Part shown: in pieces, positions 19,925 through 28,895 of the stretch
Layout of the letters: each line of letters opens with the position of its first letter
Position numbering within the stretch: position 1 is the first letter of the stretch
From: SG8-41 sp963802355
GTDB taxonomy: Bacteria > Pseudomonadota > Gammaproteobacteria > Burkholderiales > SG8-41
Reading direction: 5' to 3'
Assembly: GCA_963802355.1 (NCBI GenBank)
Contig: CAWDIV010000015.1
Location: 868,001 to 932,000 of the forward strand
DNA: 64,000 nt
Notes under the pieces: model-generated
Database searches by the model: none
Seen by the model: only the letters and a program-made list of their open reading frames with translations
What the model was told of the DNA's origin: nothing
Made by a program: the position numbers and the translations under genes

Positions 19925-20542
19925 ATGTCCCCGACCCAGTTCAGATTGGGCGGATTCATCGCGATCTCGATCGCCCTGCATCTCATGATGGCCGCAGGCG
20001 CGGGCCGGCTCGATTTCTCCGCCCGGCGCTTCGGCGACGTCCCTGCCCGTCCCGATTTGCACGCTACGCTCGCGCCGCGCGACCACGCGCAGGTTGAGCC
20101 GGGGACCTCCAGTGTCGATCCCGGCGCAACTGAAACAGCCAAAGAAAGCGCGCCGGAGCCTGCTCCGACAGAGAGCGCGCCCCGCCCCGGAGCTGCGGGA
20201 GCTCCCGTCGAGGAGGCCGGCCTCGCGCTGCCTGCAGCGGAAAAGTGGTTTACCGCCAGCGAGCTCGACGTACGCGCGGAACCGCTGACCAGCGTCGAGC
20301 TGCGTTATCCCGAAAACCTGCGCAACCAGCCGGTCATCGGCAAAGTGCGCTTGCGCCTGTTCATCGACGAGCGCGGGGTCGTCCGCAAGATGCAAATCGC
20401 AGCGTCGGAACCCGACGGACTGTTCGATGACGCGGCCAAGCAGACATGGGAAGACGTGAGGTTCTCGCCCGCGCTCAAGAATGGCGCGCCGGTGAAGAGC
20501 CAGAAACTCCTCGAGCTCCTCTACCAGCCGGGGCTGATGTAG
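19925..20542 (+). CDS. TonB-like energy transducer / TonB C-terminal domain protein
   Basis: A 205-residue protein with one N-terminal membrane span (FIAISIALHLMMAAGAG), a Pro/Ala/Glu-rich middle and a TonB-type C-terminal domain from about residue 125. That domain has IGKVRLRLFIDERGVVRKMQIAASEPDGLFDDAAKQTWEDVRFSPALKNG in pieces. The order matches TonB family proteins. No exbB or exbD is nearby. The start at 19925 is the ATG that places the membrane span near residue 7. It follows the pilin operon after about 100 bases and may have its own promoter. Confidence 0.78.
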   Translation: MSPTQFRLGGFIAISIALHLMMAAGAGRLDFSARRFGDVPARPDLHATLAPRDHAQVEPGTSSVDPGATETAKESAPEPAPTESAPRPGAAGAPVEEAGLALPAAEKWFTASELDVRAEPLTSVELRYPENLRNQPVIGKVRLRLFIDERGVVRKMQIAASEPDGLFDDAAKQTWEDVRFSPALKNGAPVKSQKLLELLYQPGLM

Positions 20543-20650
20543 CAGCATGCTTCACCATGCTTCATGTTTAATGAAACTGCGGTCTTGGGCGCTACGCATC
20601 AAGTCTAAGCATTGGAACACATGCAGCTGATCAAGGATTGCCGTCCAGTG

Positions 20651-21580
20651 CTAGACCCGCTCCGCGAGCGGCTTGGGAAGCGGAAACACCACTTTCTCGG
20701 CGATGCCTGAAAGCTCCTGAACGCTCTCGGCGCCCAGGCCCTTCAGCCTCTCGATGACCTGGCTCACCAGTACTTCCGGGGCGGACGCCCCTGCCGTGAC
20801 GCCCACCACGCGCGCCCCGGCCAGCCATTCGGCTTCGAGCTCATCGGCGTTGTCCACCATATACGCCCTGACGCCCTGATTCCGCGCGACCTCGCGCAGG
20901 CGGTTGGAATTGGAGCTGTTGGGCGAGCCCACGACGATCACCACCTCGCACTGCCTCGCCAGCATTTTCACCGCGTCCTGGCGGTTCTGCGTGGCGTAGC
21001 AGATATCGTCCGTCTTGGGGCCAACGATCCCGGGAAAACGTACCTTCAGCGCTTCGACGATTTCGCGCGCGTCGTCCACCGACAGCGTGGTTTGCGTGAC
21101 GAAAGACAGGTTGTCCGCGTCCTGCACCTCGAGCCCCGCGACATCCGCGACATTTTCCACGAGGTACATACCCCCCGCGCTCTGTCCCATGGTCCCCTCG
21201 ACCTCCGGGTGTCCATGGTGCCCGATCATGATGATCTCGCGGCCCTGATCGCGCATCTTCGCCACTTCGACGTGGACCTTCGTGACCAGCGGGCAGGTCG
21301 CGTCGAAAACCTTGAGATTCAATGCTTCCGCATTGCGCCGCACCGCCTGGGAGACACCGTGGGCGCTGAAGATCACCGTCGCGCCCGACGGCACCTCGGA
21401 CAGGTGCTCGACGAATACCGCGCCTTTGCGTCTCAGGTCCTCGACTACGAACTTGTTGTGCACGACCTCGTGGCGCACGTAGATCGGCGCGCCATAGAGC
21501 GCGAGCGAGCGCTCGACGATTTCGATGGCGCGGTCGACTCCGGCGCAAAAGCCGCGGGGATTGGCGAGAAGGACTTTCAT
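20651..21580 (-). CDS. ispH: 4-hydroxy-3-methylbut-2-enyl diphosphate reductase (IspH/LytB)
   Basis: A 309-residue iron-sulfur enzyme that makes IPP and DMAPP from HMBPP, the last step of the MEP pathway. The three cluster ligands are present: Cys12 (NPRGFCAGV), Cys96 (FDATCPLV) and Cys194 (DDICYATQNRQ). The E126-type acid lies in HHGHPEVEGTMGQ, and the SNSNRL substrate motif is seen as SPNSSNSNRLREVA. The length is normal. It lies downstream of lspA, as in many proteobacteria. dxs and ispA of the same pathway are also in the window. Confidence 0.97.
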   Translation of the reverse strand: MKVLLANPRGFCAGVDRAIEIVERSLALYGAPIYVRHEVVHNKFVVEDLRRKGAVFVEHLSEVPSGATVIFSAHGVSQAVRRNAEALNLKVFDATCPLVTKVHVEVAKMRDQGREIIMIGHHGHPEVEGTMGQSAGGMYLVENVADVAGLEVQDADNLSFVTQTTLSVDDAREIVEALKVRFPGIVGPKTDDICYATQNRQDAVKMLARQCEVVIVVGSPNSSNSNRLREVARNQGVRAYMVDNADELEAEWLAGARVVGVTAGASAPEVLVSQVIERLKGLGAESVQELSGIAEKVVFPLPKPLAERV

Positions 21581-21592
21581 AACGAAATTATA

Positions 21593-21660
21593 ACCGCAGA
21601 GGAGCGGAGCAAATACAATGCAAAGAAATCATGGGCTCAGTGTCTCTGCGCCTCTGCGGT
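21593..21660. repeat. dispersed repeat family A (CCGCAGAG type), inverted pair
   Basis: ACCGCAGAGG at 21593-21602 and CCTCTGCGGT at 21651-21660 form an inverted pair around a short spacer. The right arm, CTCAGTGTCTCTGCGCCTC and on, runs into lspA and encodes its last residues. Related copies lie at 25017-25145. This belongs to the purine-rich dispersed repeats found between genes in many bacteria. Confidence 0.7.
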
Positions 21661-22125
21661 GGATTGAGTGTTCTTCCGAGGGCGAATAGCGTCCCATATC
21701 AGCAGCACGGCGCCGCAGGTGATCGCGCTGTCGGCCACATTGAACGCCGGCCAGTGACGGCCGAAGGCGTGAAAATCGAGAAAATCGATCACCGCGCCGA
21801 CGAGCACGCGATCGATCACGTTGCCCACCGCTCCCGCCAACACCAGCGAGAGCGCCAGCGCGAAAAGCCGCTCCTGCGGATATCGGGCAAGCAGGTACAC
21901 GATCCACGCCGAGGCGGCGAGGGCAATCGCGATGAACAGCCCCCGCTGCCAACCCGACTGGTCCGACAGAAAGCTGAAAGCGGCTCCGGGGTTGTGCACC
22001 AGAACGAGATTGAAAAACGGCGTTACGGCAACGCTCTTGCCGAGAGCGAGGCTCTGAGTAACGGCGTATTTGGTGATCTGGTCGAGAACGATGATCACCG
22101 CCGAGAGCGAGAGCCACTTACGCAT
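21637..22125 (-). CDS. lspA: signal peptidase II (prolipoprotein)
   Basis: A 162-residue membrane aspartic peptidase that removes lipoprotein signal peptides. The catalytic aspartates are Asp105 (GNVIDRV) and Asp132 (FNVADSAI), and LVHNPGAAFSFLSD is conserved. Four membrane spans are visible. The ATG at 22125 overlaps the ileS stop by eight bases and has GGAG upstream. The last 13 or so residues (KNTQSTAEAQRH) are encoded by a dispersed repeat and are not part of the family. The operon order ribF-ileS-lspA-ispH is conserved. Confidence 0.96.
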   Translation of the reverse strand: MRKWLSLSAVIIVLDQITKYAVTQSLALGKSVAVTPFFNLVLVHNPGAAFSFLSDQSGWQRGLFIAIALAASAWIVYLLARYPQERLFALALSLVLAGAVGNVIDRVLVGAVIDFLDFHAFGRHWPAFNVADSAITCGAVLLIWDAIRPRKNTQSTAEAQRH

Positions 22126-25003
22126 GATCGCGGGGTTCTCCAGGCCCAAAGAGGTTCGATACGCAGCGCCCGCACAGCTGCGGATGCTCGCGATCAGCCC
22201 CGACGTCCGCCCGGTAATGCCAGCAGCGATCGCACTTCTCGTGCGGGCTGGGGGAGACGCGCAAAGTCACATCGGGCATGGCGGTCGCGACGCCACTCGT
22301 CTGCCCGTTGTCAAGGACCCGCGCCTGCGAGGTGATGAACACAAAGCGCAGGTCGTCGTCGAATGACTTCAGAAACTCGCGACTCTCGCCGTCCGCATAG
22401 AGCTCCACTTCTCCGGCCAGCGGAGAACCGATCTTGCCGGCCACGCGCAGCTCTTCGAGCTGCTTCAGGACGTCGGACCGGAGCAGCCGCAACCGGTTCC
22501 AGCGGCTGCGCAACTCGCCCGCATCGCGCGGCAACCCGAACTCGTACCAGGTCTGCTCGAACACGCTCTCCTCACCCCCGTTCAGCGCTTCCCACACTTC
22601 CTGGGCGGTATAGGAAAGTATCGGCGCGAGCAGGCGCGTGAGCGACTGCGCGATGTGGTACAGCGCATTCTGGGCCGCGCGGCGCGGCCGGGAATTCGCG
22701 GGGGTCGTGTAGAGGCGGTCCTTGATGATGTCAAGATAGAAGCCGCCCAGATCCTCGGAGCAGAAATTCTGCAGCTTCTGTGTCACCAGATGGAACTCGT
22801 AGTCGCCGTAATGGCCGGCCGATTTCGGGTCCTTCATGCCGGGCTCGGAGGGCACCAGCTCCCGCTGCAGGTCGCTGGTCATGACCCACGCGTAGCGGTC
22901 GATCTCCAGCCACTCGTCGACCGGCAGCGCATCGCGCGCGAGCTCGAAGTCGGCGAGGTTGGCGAGCAGGAAGCGCAAGGTGTTTCGGATGCGGCGGTAC
23001 GATTCCACCACCCGCTTCAGAATCTCGTTCGAGATGGTGAGCTCGCCCGAATAATCGCTGGCCGCGACCCAGAGGCGCAGGATGTCCGCTCCGAGTGTGT
23101 CCATTATATTCTGCGGCGCCGTCGCGTTACCCTTCGACTTCGACATCTTGCGACCCTCGAGGTCGATGACGAAGCCGTGCGTGAGCAATCCCCGGTAGGG
23201 CGGAATGCCGTCCATCATGCACGACACGAGCAGAGACGAATGAAACCAGCCGCGATGCTGGTCCGAGCCCTCGAGATAGAGGTCCGCGGGAAACACGCTC
23301 TCGGATTTGTGCGACCCGCGCAACACGGTCCAGTGCGTCGCCCCGGAGTCGAACCAGACGTCGACCGTGTCCTTCACCTTCTCGTAGTGCGGCGCGTCGG
23401 CGCCGAGGAGCTCCTCCTCAGTCACTGACTGCCAGGCCTCGATGCCGCCCCGTTCCACGCGTTGCGCCACTTGTTCGAGCAGCTCGAGCGCGCGCGGATG
23501 CAGCTCGCCGGTTTCCTTGCGGATGAAAAATGGCATCGGCACCCCCCACTGGCGCTGGCGCGACAGCGTCCAGTCCGGGCGGTTGGAGATCATCCCGTGG
23601 AGCCGGGCGCGCCCCCAGGCGGGAAAGAACTGCGTCGCCTCGATACCGCGCAGGGCGGTGGCGCGCAGCGGCTCCGGGGGCTTCACGCCCCGGTATCCGG
23701 GCACTTCGTCCATCCCCGCGAACCACTGCACGGTTGCGCGCAGGATCAGCGGGCGTCTTGTGCCGCCAGCAGTGCATGTAGCTGTGCTGGTGGGGTTCCT
23801 CGTGGAGCAACGCCCCGACTTCCCTCAGACTTCGCGACGATCCTCGGGTTCGCTTTCCAGATCATCATGCCGCCGAAAAACGGCAGCGAGTCGGTGAATT
23901 TTCCGTCGCCCAGCACCGGGAGTCAGTATCTCGTCGTCCTTCATGCCGTAGCGGCGGCAGGAATTGAAGTCCTCGACGCCGTACGCCGGTGCGGAGTGGA
24001 CGATGCCCGTGCCCGTGTCGAGCGTTACGTACTCGCCGAGAAAGACCGGAGCGACGCGATCGTAGAATGGATGCCTGAATCGGATCCCTTCGAGGTCCTT
24101 GCCCATGACAACTTGGATCGGAACGGTCTGGATCGCGTCGCTTAAGTCCATAACGAGATAGACATTTGTCCTTGAGATCGCTGGCGAGGATGAGCGCGCC
24201 CCGGTCGGTTTCGACCAGGGAGTACCGGTAGTCGGGATGCACGTTCAACGCTTGATTGGCGGGAATCGTCCAGGGAGTCGTCGTCCAGATCACCGCATAA
24301 CTGGGCCCCTGCGGAAGCTCGTTCAACCCAAAAGCCTGTCTCAGTTTTTCGCGATCCTCGTCCAAGATCGCAAAGCCGACATCGATCGCGATATCGGCTC
24401 GATCCTCGTACTCGACCTCCGCCTCGGCGAGCGCCGAGCCGCAGTCGAAGCACCAGTTAACGGGTTTCAGGCCGCGGTAGACGTAACCCTTTCTCAGCAG
24501 AATACCCAAAGCCCGAATCTCGTCGGCTTCGTTCCGGTAGGCCATGGTGAGATAAGGATTCTCCCAGTCGCCCAGCACGCCAAGGCGCTGGAAATCCTTC
24601 TTCTGCCGCTCGATCTGCTCGGCGGCGTAGGCGCGGCACAGCCGCTGCGTCTCCTGCGCGGGAAGGTTCTTGCCGTGCGTCTTTTCGATCTGCACCTCGA
24701 TCGGCATGCCGTGGCAATCCCAGCCGGGCACGTACGGCGCGTCGAACCCCGACAGGGTCTTGATCTTGACGATGATGTCCTTGAGGATCTTGTTCACCGC
24801 GTGGCCGATGTGGATGTCGCCGTTGGCGTAGGGCGGGCCGTCGTGCAGGATGAAGCTGGGCGCGCCGCGGCGCGCGTCCGGATGCGCTCGTAGAACTTGC
24901 GCTCCTGCCAGCTCTTCAGCATCAGCGGCTCGCGTTTCGCGAGATCGCCGCGCATCGGAAACGGAGTGTCGGGCAGGTTCAGCGTTTTCTTGTAATCAGC
25001 CAT
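22118..25003 (-). CDS. ileS: isoleucyl-tRNA synthetase, about five frameshifts
   Basis: A class I synthetase of about 940 residues when frames are joined. The start MADYKKTLNLPDTPFPMRGDL is at 25003. The HIGH motif is GDIHIGHAVNK. The KMSKS loop is GRKMSKSKGNATAPQNIMDTLGAD. A C-terminal zinc motif CDRCWHYRADVG...CGRC is present. Frame changes occur at about 24875, 24152, 23915, 23828 and 23765, and each time another frame continues the expected residues. IleRS is essential, and no second copy is in the window, so these are best read as sequence errors. It lies between ribF and lspA. Confidence 0.93.
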
Positions 25004-25016
25004 GAGCAAGACATTT

Positions 25017-25145
25017 ACCGCGGAGGCACGGAGCACACGGAGAAAAATCAACGCGGATTGAAAGTGACGCAGGCGGAACGCAGAATACCCCGCGCGATCT
25101 CATTCTAGCCTTTCGCCTTTCTCTGTGTCTCCGCGTCTCTGCGGT
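25017..25145. repeat. dispersed repeat family A, second inverted pair
   Basis: ACCGCGGAGGCACGGAGC (25017-25034) and its partner, TCTCTGTGTCTCCGCGTCTC with GCGGT (25121-25145), face each other in the ileS-ribF gap. The right arm enters the ribF coding frame and supplies its C-terminus. It belongs to the same family as 21593-21660. Confidence 0.65.
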
Positions 25146-26070
25146 GAAAATAACTTTTTGCATTGTCCACGTCGAGCGCTATCTGGCGCGTGAGGGTGAC
25201 GAGATCGGCGTATTTCTCTTCCTCGCGCAGCTTGCGCAGAAAATCCACCCGCACGTGCCGGCCATACAGGTCGCCGTCGAAATCGAAAATGTGGACTTCC
25301 AGCGTCGGGGTTCCCTGTTGCCTGACGGTGGGACGCACGCCGAGGCTCGCCACTGCCCGCAGCGGCGCCTCCCCGACCCCGCTCAACTCGACCACGAATA
25401 TACCGGTCAATGGGGGGCGATTGTGCTTGATCTGGATATTGGCGGTCGGGAAGCCCAGCTTGCGCCCCAGCCCGTCGCCGCGCACCACGCGTCCGCTCAT
25501 CGAATAGGCGCGCCCGAGCAGCCTGCCGGCGCGATCGAGCTCGCCCGCGGCAAGTGCGGCGCGCACCGCAGTGCTGGAGACGCGCTCGCCATCGAGCGTG
25601 ACACTGGTCAGTGCCGCGACTTCGATTCCGAAGCGCGGAGCCGCCTGCCTCAACATCACCAGGTCGCCCCCGCGCCGCGCGCCGAAACGGAAATCGTCCC
25701 CCACCAGCAACCAGCGTGCGCCGAGCCCGCGTGCAATAACGCGATCGACGAAATCCTCCGCCGTAATCTGCGCGAAGGCGTAGCTGAAGCGGCAAAGGTG
25801 CACGCGGTCCACCCCGAAATCCGCGAGCAGCTCCAGCTTTTCGCGCAGCGAAGTCAACCGCGTGGGCGCCTTGTCGGGCGCGAAGAACTCGCGCGGATGG
25901 GGTTCAAAGGTCAGTACGCACGCGGGCGCATCGAAACGATGCGCCGCGCGCACGAGTTCGGCGAGCATTGCCTGATGGCCGAGATGCACGCCGTCGAAAT
26001 TGCCTATGGTGAGGGCGGTCGGCCCCGCGGCTGCGGCGGCCGCGGTGGGAGTACCGCGAGTGATGCGCAT
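25105..26070 (-). CDS. ribF: bifunctional riboflavin kinase / FMN adenylyltransferase
   Basis: A 321-residue enzyme that makes FMN and then FAD. The N-terminal adenylyltransferase has TIGNFDGVHLGHQAML (residues 21-36), with GNFDGVHLGH as the nucleotidyltransferase signature, then DFRFGARRGGD and SSTAVRAAL. The C-terminal kinase domain has RVVRGDGLGRKLGFPTANI and GIFVVEL. The final residues HRRDAETQRKAKG come from a dispersed repeat. It heads the ribF-ileS-lspA-ispH operon. Confidence 0.96.
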   Translation of the reverse strand: MRITRGTPTAAAAAAGPTALTIGNFDGVHLGHQAMLAELVRAAHRFDAPACVLTFEPHPREFFAPDKAPTRLTSLREKLELLADFGVDRVHLCRFSYAFAQITAEDFVDRVIARGLGARWLLVGDDFRFGARRGGDLVMLRQAAPRFGIEVAALTSVTLDGERVSSTAVRAALAAGELDRAGRLLGRAYSMSGRVVRGDGLGRKLGFPTANIQIKHNRPPLTGIFVVELSGVGEAPLRAVASLGVRPTVRQQGTPTLEVHIFDFDGDLYGRHVRVDFLRKLREEEKYADLVTLTRQIALDVDNAKSYFHRRDAETQRKAKG

Positions 26071-26116
26071 ACAACCCAGCCAAAAGTATTACTAAAAGCT
26101 TGAATTGTAGCGTGTT

Positions 26117-26789
26117 TTACCCGTGCGGACCAGCTTCGCGGCGCGTCGGCGGCCGATCCGCAATGATGAATTTGCGCTTGGCCGTGGCGAAGTAGCGGTA
26201 GGCGACGTCGATGGTGATGCCCTGCTCGCGCTCGGCTTCTAGTCCATCGGTCAGAAGTGAAAGGTCGATCGATTCTAGGCCCCGCCGGCGCGAAACCTCG
26301 GAGACCGCCGCGAGCTGATCGGCAGGACCTGCGCGTGTCGTGCGTGCCTTTTCCTGTCCCGGCGCGCGCCGCCGTGCCGCATCGAACGAATCCGAGTCGC
26401 TTCCAGCAGCGTGACCGACTGGTGCCGTCGCGGCTCTCGCCGGCCGAGATGAAGCCGCACCGTGCCGCGCCGTATCGACTCTTCGCCCTCGGCACGAGCA
26501 GCCGCTCGCCCAACGCAGCCGCGCGCCGGTCCCGGAAGGCGAGCACCTCCGGAAAATTGTGGCCGGTGTCCACATGCAGAAGAGGGAACGGAAAGCGTCC
26601 CGGCCGGAACGCCTTCTCCGCCAGCCGCAGCAGGACAGCCGAATCCTTGCCGCCCGAGAACAGCAACGTCGGATTCGCGCACTCGCCCGCGACCTCACGC
26701 AGGATATGGATGGCTTCCGACTCCAACCAGTCGAGATGACCGCGCGCCGGTACACGCGTGAGCTCGCGGGCTTCCGCGGTGAGATTCAT
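26117..26789 (-). pseudogene. collapsed cysD-cysN remnant (sulfate adenylyltransferase)
   Basis: From an ATG at 26789 the frame begins as CysD, the small ATP-sulfurylase subunit: LDWLESEAIHILREVAGEC, then TLLFSGGKDSAVLLRLAEKAF (the PP-loop SGGKDS) and HVDTGHNFPEVLAFRD. After about residue 100 the CysD signal jumps among frames (SIRRGTVRL, HQSVTLLEA, GGARRD). It then passes directly into the middle of CysN (DQLAAV, then GLEAEREQGITIDVAYRYF and KRKFIIAD), stopping at 26117. The last half of CysD, the CysN P-loop and almost all of CysN are missing. The ATG overlaps the cysH stop (ATGA), so the original operon order was cysH-cysD-cysN. Either a real deletion with decay or an assembly collapse. 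Confidence 0.8.
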
Positions 26790-27511
26790 ACCGTCTCCGC
26801 CCGCGCGCGCTCGTCGGGAGCGGGGTGCAGGCCGCACTCCTTGGATTCGGCATTTTTCCACCACCAGCGACCGGCGCGGACGTCCTCCCCGGGCGCGATC
26901 GCCCGCGTGCAGGGAGCGCAGCCGATACTGGGGTAGCCGCGGTCATGGAGCGCGTGATACGGCACCTGCCGCTCGCGGATGTAGGTCCATACCTCCTGCT
27001 CACTCCAGTCGGCTAGCGGGCTGAACTTCATCAACCCGTGTTCACTGTCGAAGGCCTCGGTCGCCACCTCACCGCGGGTAACGGATTGGGACCGCCGCAG
27101 GCCGGTGATCCACGCCTTCCTGCCCGCAAGCGCCCGGCGCAACGGTTCCACCTTGCGCATACCGCAGCACGCCTTGCGCTGTTCGAGGCCGGCGTAGAAA
27201 CCGTTCACGCCGTGGGTTTTCACATAGGACTCCACCGCTTCGGAACGGGGAAACAACACTCGCAGGCGCGTCGCGTAGCGCACCTCGATTGCTTCGATCA
27301 GGGCGTAGGTCTCATTCGGCAGACGGCCGGTGTCCAGGGTAAACATGTCGATCGGCAACCCGTTGGTGCAGATCAAGTCGGTCAGCACCATGTCCTCGGC
27401 GCCCAGGCTGTTCGCGAATGTCACCGGGGCGAACTCACGCACGATCCTTCGCAAGAGCGGCAGTACCGTGTCTGATTTCTGGCGTGCAAAATCGATCATG
27501 AACGAATCCAT
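26786..27511 (-). CDS. cysH: phosphoadenylyl/adenylyl-sulfate reductase (APS type)
   Basis: A 241-residue thioredoxin-dependent reductase of assimilatory sulfate reduction. It has the paired cysteines of the [4Fe-4S] APS-reductase subtype: Cys115-Cys116 (KACCGMRK) and Cys198/Cys201 (SIGCAPCTRA). The catalytic Cys226 lies in ESKECGLH. The PP-loop-like region is FANSLGAEDMVL, and ITGLRRSQSVTR binds the sulfonucleotide. The cluster suggests APS rather than PAPS as the substrate, so no cysC is needed. The start at 27511 (MDSFMIDFARQKSD) fits the family. The operon is cysI-DUF934-cobA-cysH. Confidence 0.95.
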   Translation of the reverse strand: MDSFMIDFARQKSDTVLPLLRRIVREFAPVTFANSLGAEDMVLTDLICTNGLPIDMFTLDTGRLPNETYALIEAIEVRYATRLRVLFPRSEAVESYVKTHGVNGFYAGLEQRKACCGMRKVEPLRRALAGRKAWITGLRRSQSVTRGEVATEAFDSEHGLMKFSPLADWSEQEVWTYIRERQVPYHALHDRGYPSIGCAPCTRAIAPGEDVRAGRWWWKNAESKECGLHPAPDERARAETV

Positions 27512-27590
27512 GGTCCCTTTTTCAGCGTTTCCTTCGGGTTGATACGGTAAGAAGTCGGCGCGCCGGCGTAAGCCGCAGTTGCGGCCGCCG

Positions 27591-28358
27591 TCACGCCGTC
27601 CTACAGGAGGGCATGACGGTGGTTTCAGTGGACGTTGCGGACGCCTCGGCAAACACTGCACCGAGCATGATGACCACCGGGCCGGTAAGCCCGAATTGAG
27701 CGATGCGCGGCAGCTCGGCGAGCGTGAGCGAGATCCGGCGCGTCATCGGGAGCGTAGCGTTTTCCACGACCAACACCGGCAAAGCTCCCGGCGCGCCGGC
27801 GGCGAGGAGCGCCGTGGTGATCGCTTCGGCCTCGCCCGCTCCCATGTAGATCACCGTGCTGTCTGCAGCCACCGCGGCCGCGGCCCAACCGCTCGGCGCT
27901 GCATCCTCTCCGACCCGCGGCGTCACGAAGGAGACGCTGCGCGCGATCCCCCGCTGCGTGAGCGAGACCCCGGCTTCGGCTGCCGCCGCCGACGCGGCCG
28001 TGACGCCAGGGACGATTTCATAGGGTACGCCGGCCGCTTCGAGCGCGGCGATTTCTTCCTGCGCCCGCCCGAACAACAGCGGGTCGCCGCCTTTCAGCCG
28101 CACGACCACACGGTGCTTGCGCGCAGCATCCACGAGACGCTTGTTGATGAACTGCTGGGCGGTCACATGCCGGCCGCAACGCTTGCCGACGAGGATTTTT
28201 TCGGCGCGCGCGGCGAGAGCAATCAATCCGGCGTGCACCAACGCATCGTGAAACACGATATCGGCGCGCTTGAGAACCTCCGCGCCGCGCAGCGTGATGA
28301 GGTCCGGAGCGCCGGGCCCTGCGCCGACGAGATATACCTTGCTCGCGGTCCGTTCCAT
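27591..28358 (-). CDS. cobA: uroporphyrinogen-III C-methyltransferase
   Basis: A 255-residue SAM-dependent methyltransferase (SUMT) that makes precorrin-2, the precursor of siroheme. Family motifs are KVYLVGAGPGAPDLITLRG at the N-terminus, RLKGGDPLLFGRAQEE, YEIVPGVTAASAAAA and STVIYMGAG. It stands in the sulfite-reductase operon and supplies the siroheme of CysI. The dehydrogenase/chelatase half found in CysG is absent, so those steps must be elsewhere. The protein ends with a slightly unusual Thr/Ser-rich tail. Confidence 0.94.
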   Translation of the reverse strand: MERTASKVYLVGAGPGAPDLITLRGAEVLKRADIVFHDALVHAGLIALAARAEKILVGKRCGRHVTAQQFINKRLVDAARKHRVVVRLKGGDPLLFGRAQEEIAALEAAGVPYEIVPGVTAASAAAAEAGVSLTQRGIARSVSFVTPRVGEDAAPSGWAAAAVAADSTVIYMGAGEAEAITTALLAAGAPGALPVLVVENATLPMTRRISLTLAELPRIAQFGLTGPVVIMLGAVFAEASATSTETTVMPSCRTA

Positions 28359-28367
28359 GAGTTTTGG

Positions 28368-28895
28368 CTATTTCCTGCCGTCAGGCGAGGCGGGCTGGCG
28401 GCGACGGAACAGGGGCAAGGGGTGCTCCACCGAGCCCTGATAGCTTTCGCTGAAATCGCCGAACGCGCCCAGCGCATCCTGAACGTCCTCACCTGCGCGC
28501 AGGGCAAAGGCGTTGAAGCCGCAACTGGCGAGAAAGAAGAGCTGGTCGCGGAACACGTCGCCGATCGCGCGCAGCTCGCCCTTCCAGCCGTAGCGCTCGC
28601 GCAACAGTCGTCCTATGGAAAAACCGCGCCCGTCCCCGAATTTCGGGAAATTCACCGCGACCACGCTGAAGAGCGGCAGATCTGCGGCGATAGCCGAGGG
28701 CTCCTCATCGCTGTTCAACCACACCCCCAGCGGCCCGCCGCGAGCGAGCAGCGTTTCGCGTTCCGCCCGCCACAGCGCAAGCGGCACGATGATGTTTCCG
28801 GCGGGCGGGATCGGGGGCAGGCTGCCGTCGGCCGCCAGCTCAAGCTGCTGCCACGAATCGGCTACGACGTTCCTGTCTTTGATGATGATTGCCAT
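28368..28895 (-). CDS. DUF934 family protein (sulfite reduction operon)
   Basis: A 175-residue DUF934 protein. Members are almost always encoded between cysI and cysH in proteobacteria and are thought to assist sulfite reduction, but the reaction is unknown. Conserved features are VPLALWRAERETLLARGG, GVWLNSDEEPSAI, FPKFGDGRGFSIGRLLRERYGW, and RDQLFFLASCGFNAFALRAGED. Its start overlaps the 3' end of cysI by about 56 bases in another frame, so the two are tightly coupled. Confidence 0.93.
   Translation of the reverse strand: MAIIIKDRNVVADSWQQLELAADGSLPPIPPAGNIIVPLALWRAERETLLARGGPLGVWLNSDEEPSAIAADLPLFSVVAVNFPKFGDGRGFSIGRLLRERYGWKGELRAIGDVFRDQLFFLASCGFNAFALRAGEDVQDALGAFGDFSESYQGSVEHPLPLFRRRQPASPDGRK

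Noticed and set aside
22655..24893. Long plus-strand open frames opposite ileS
   Set aside because: They show no motifs and mirror the IleRS codons.
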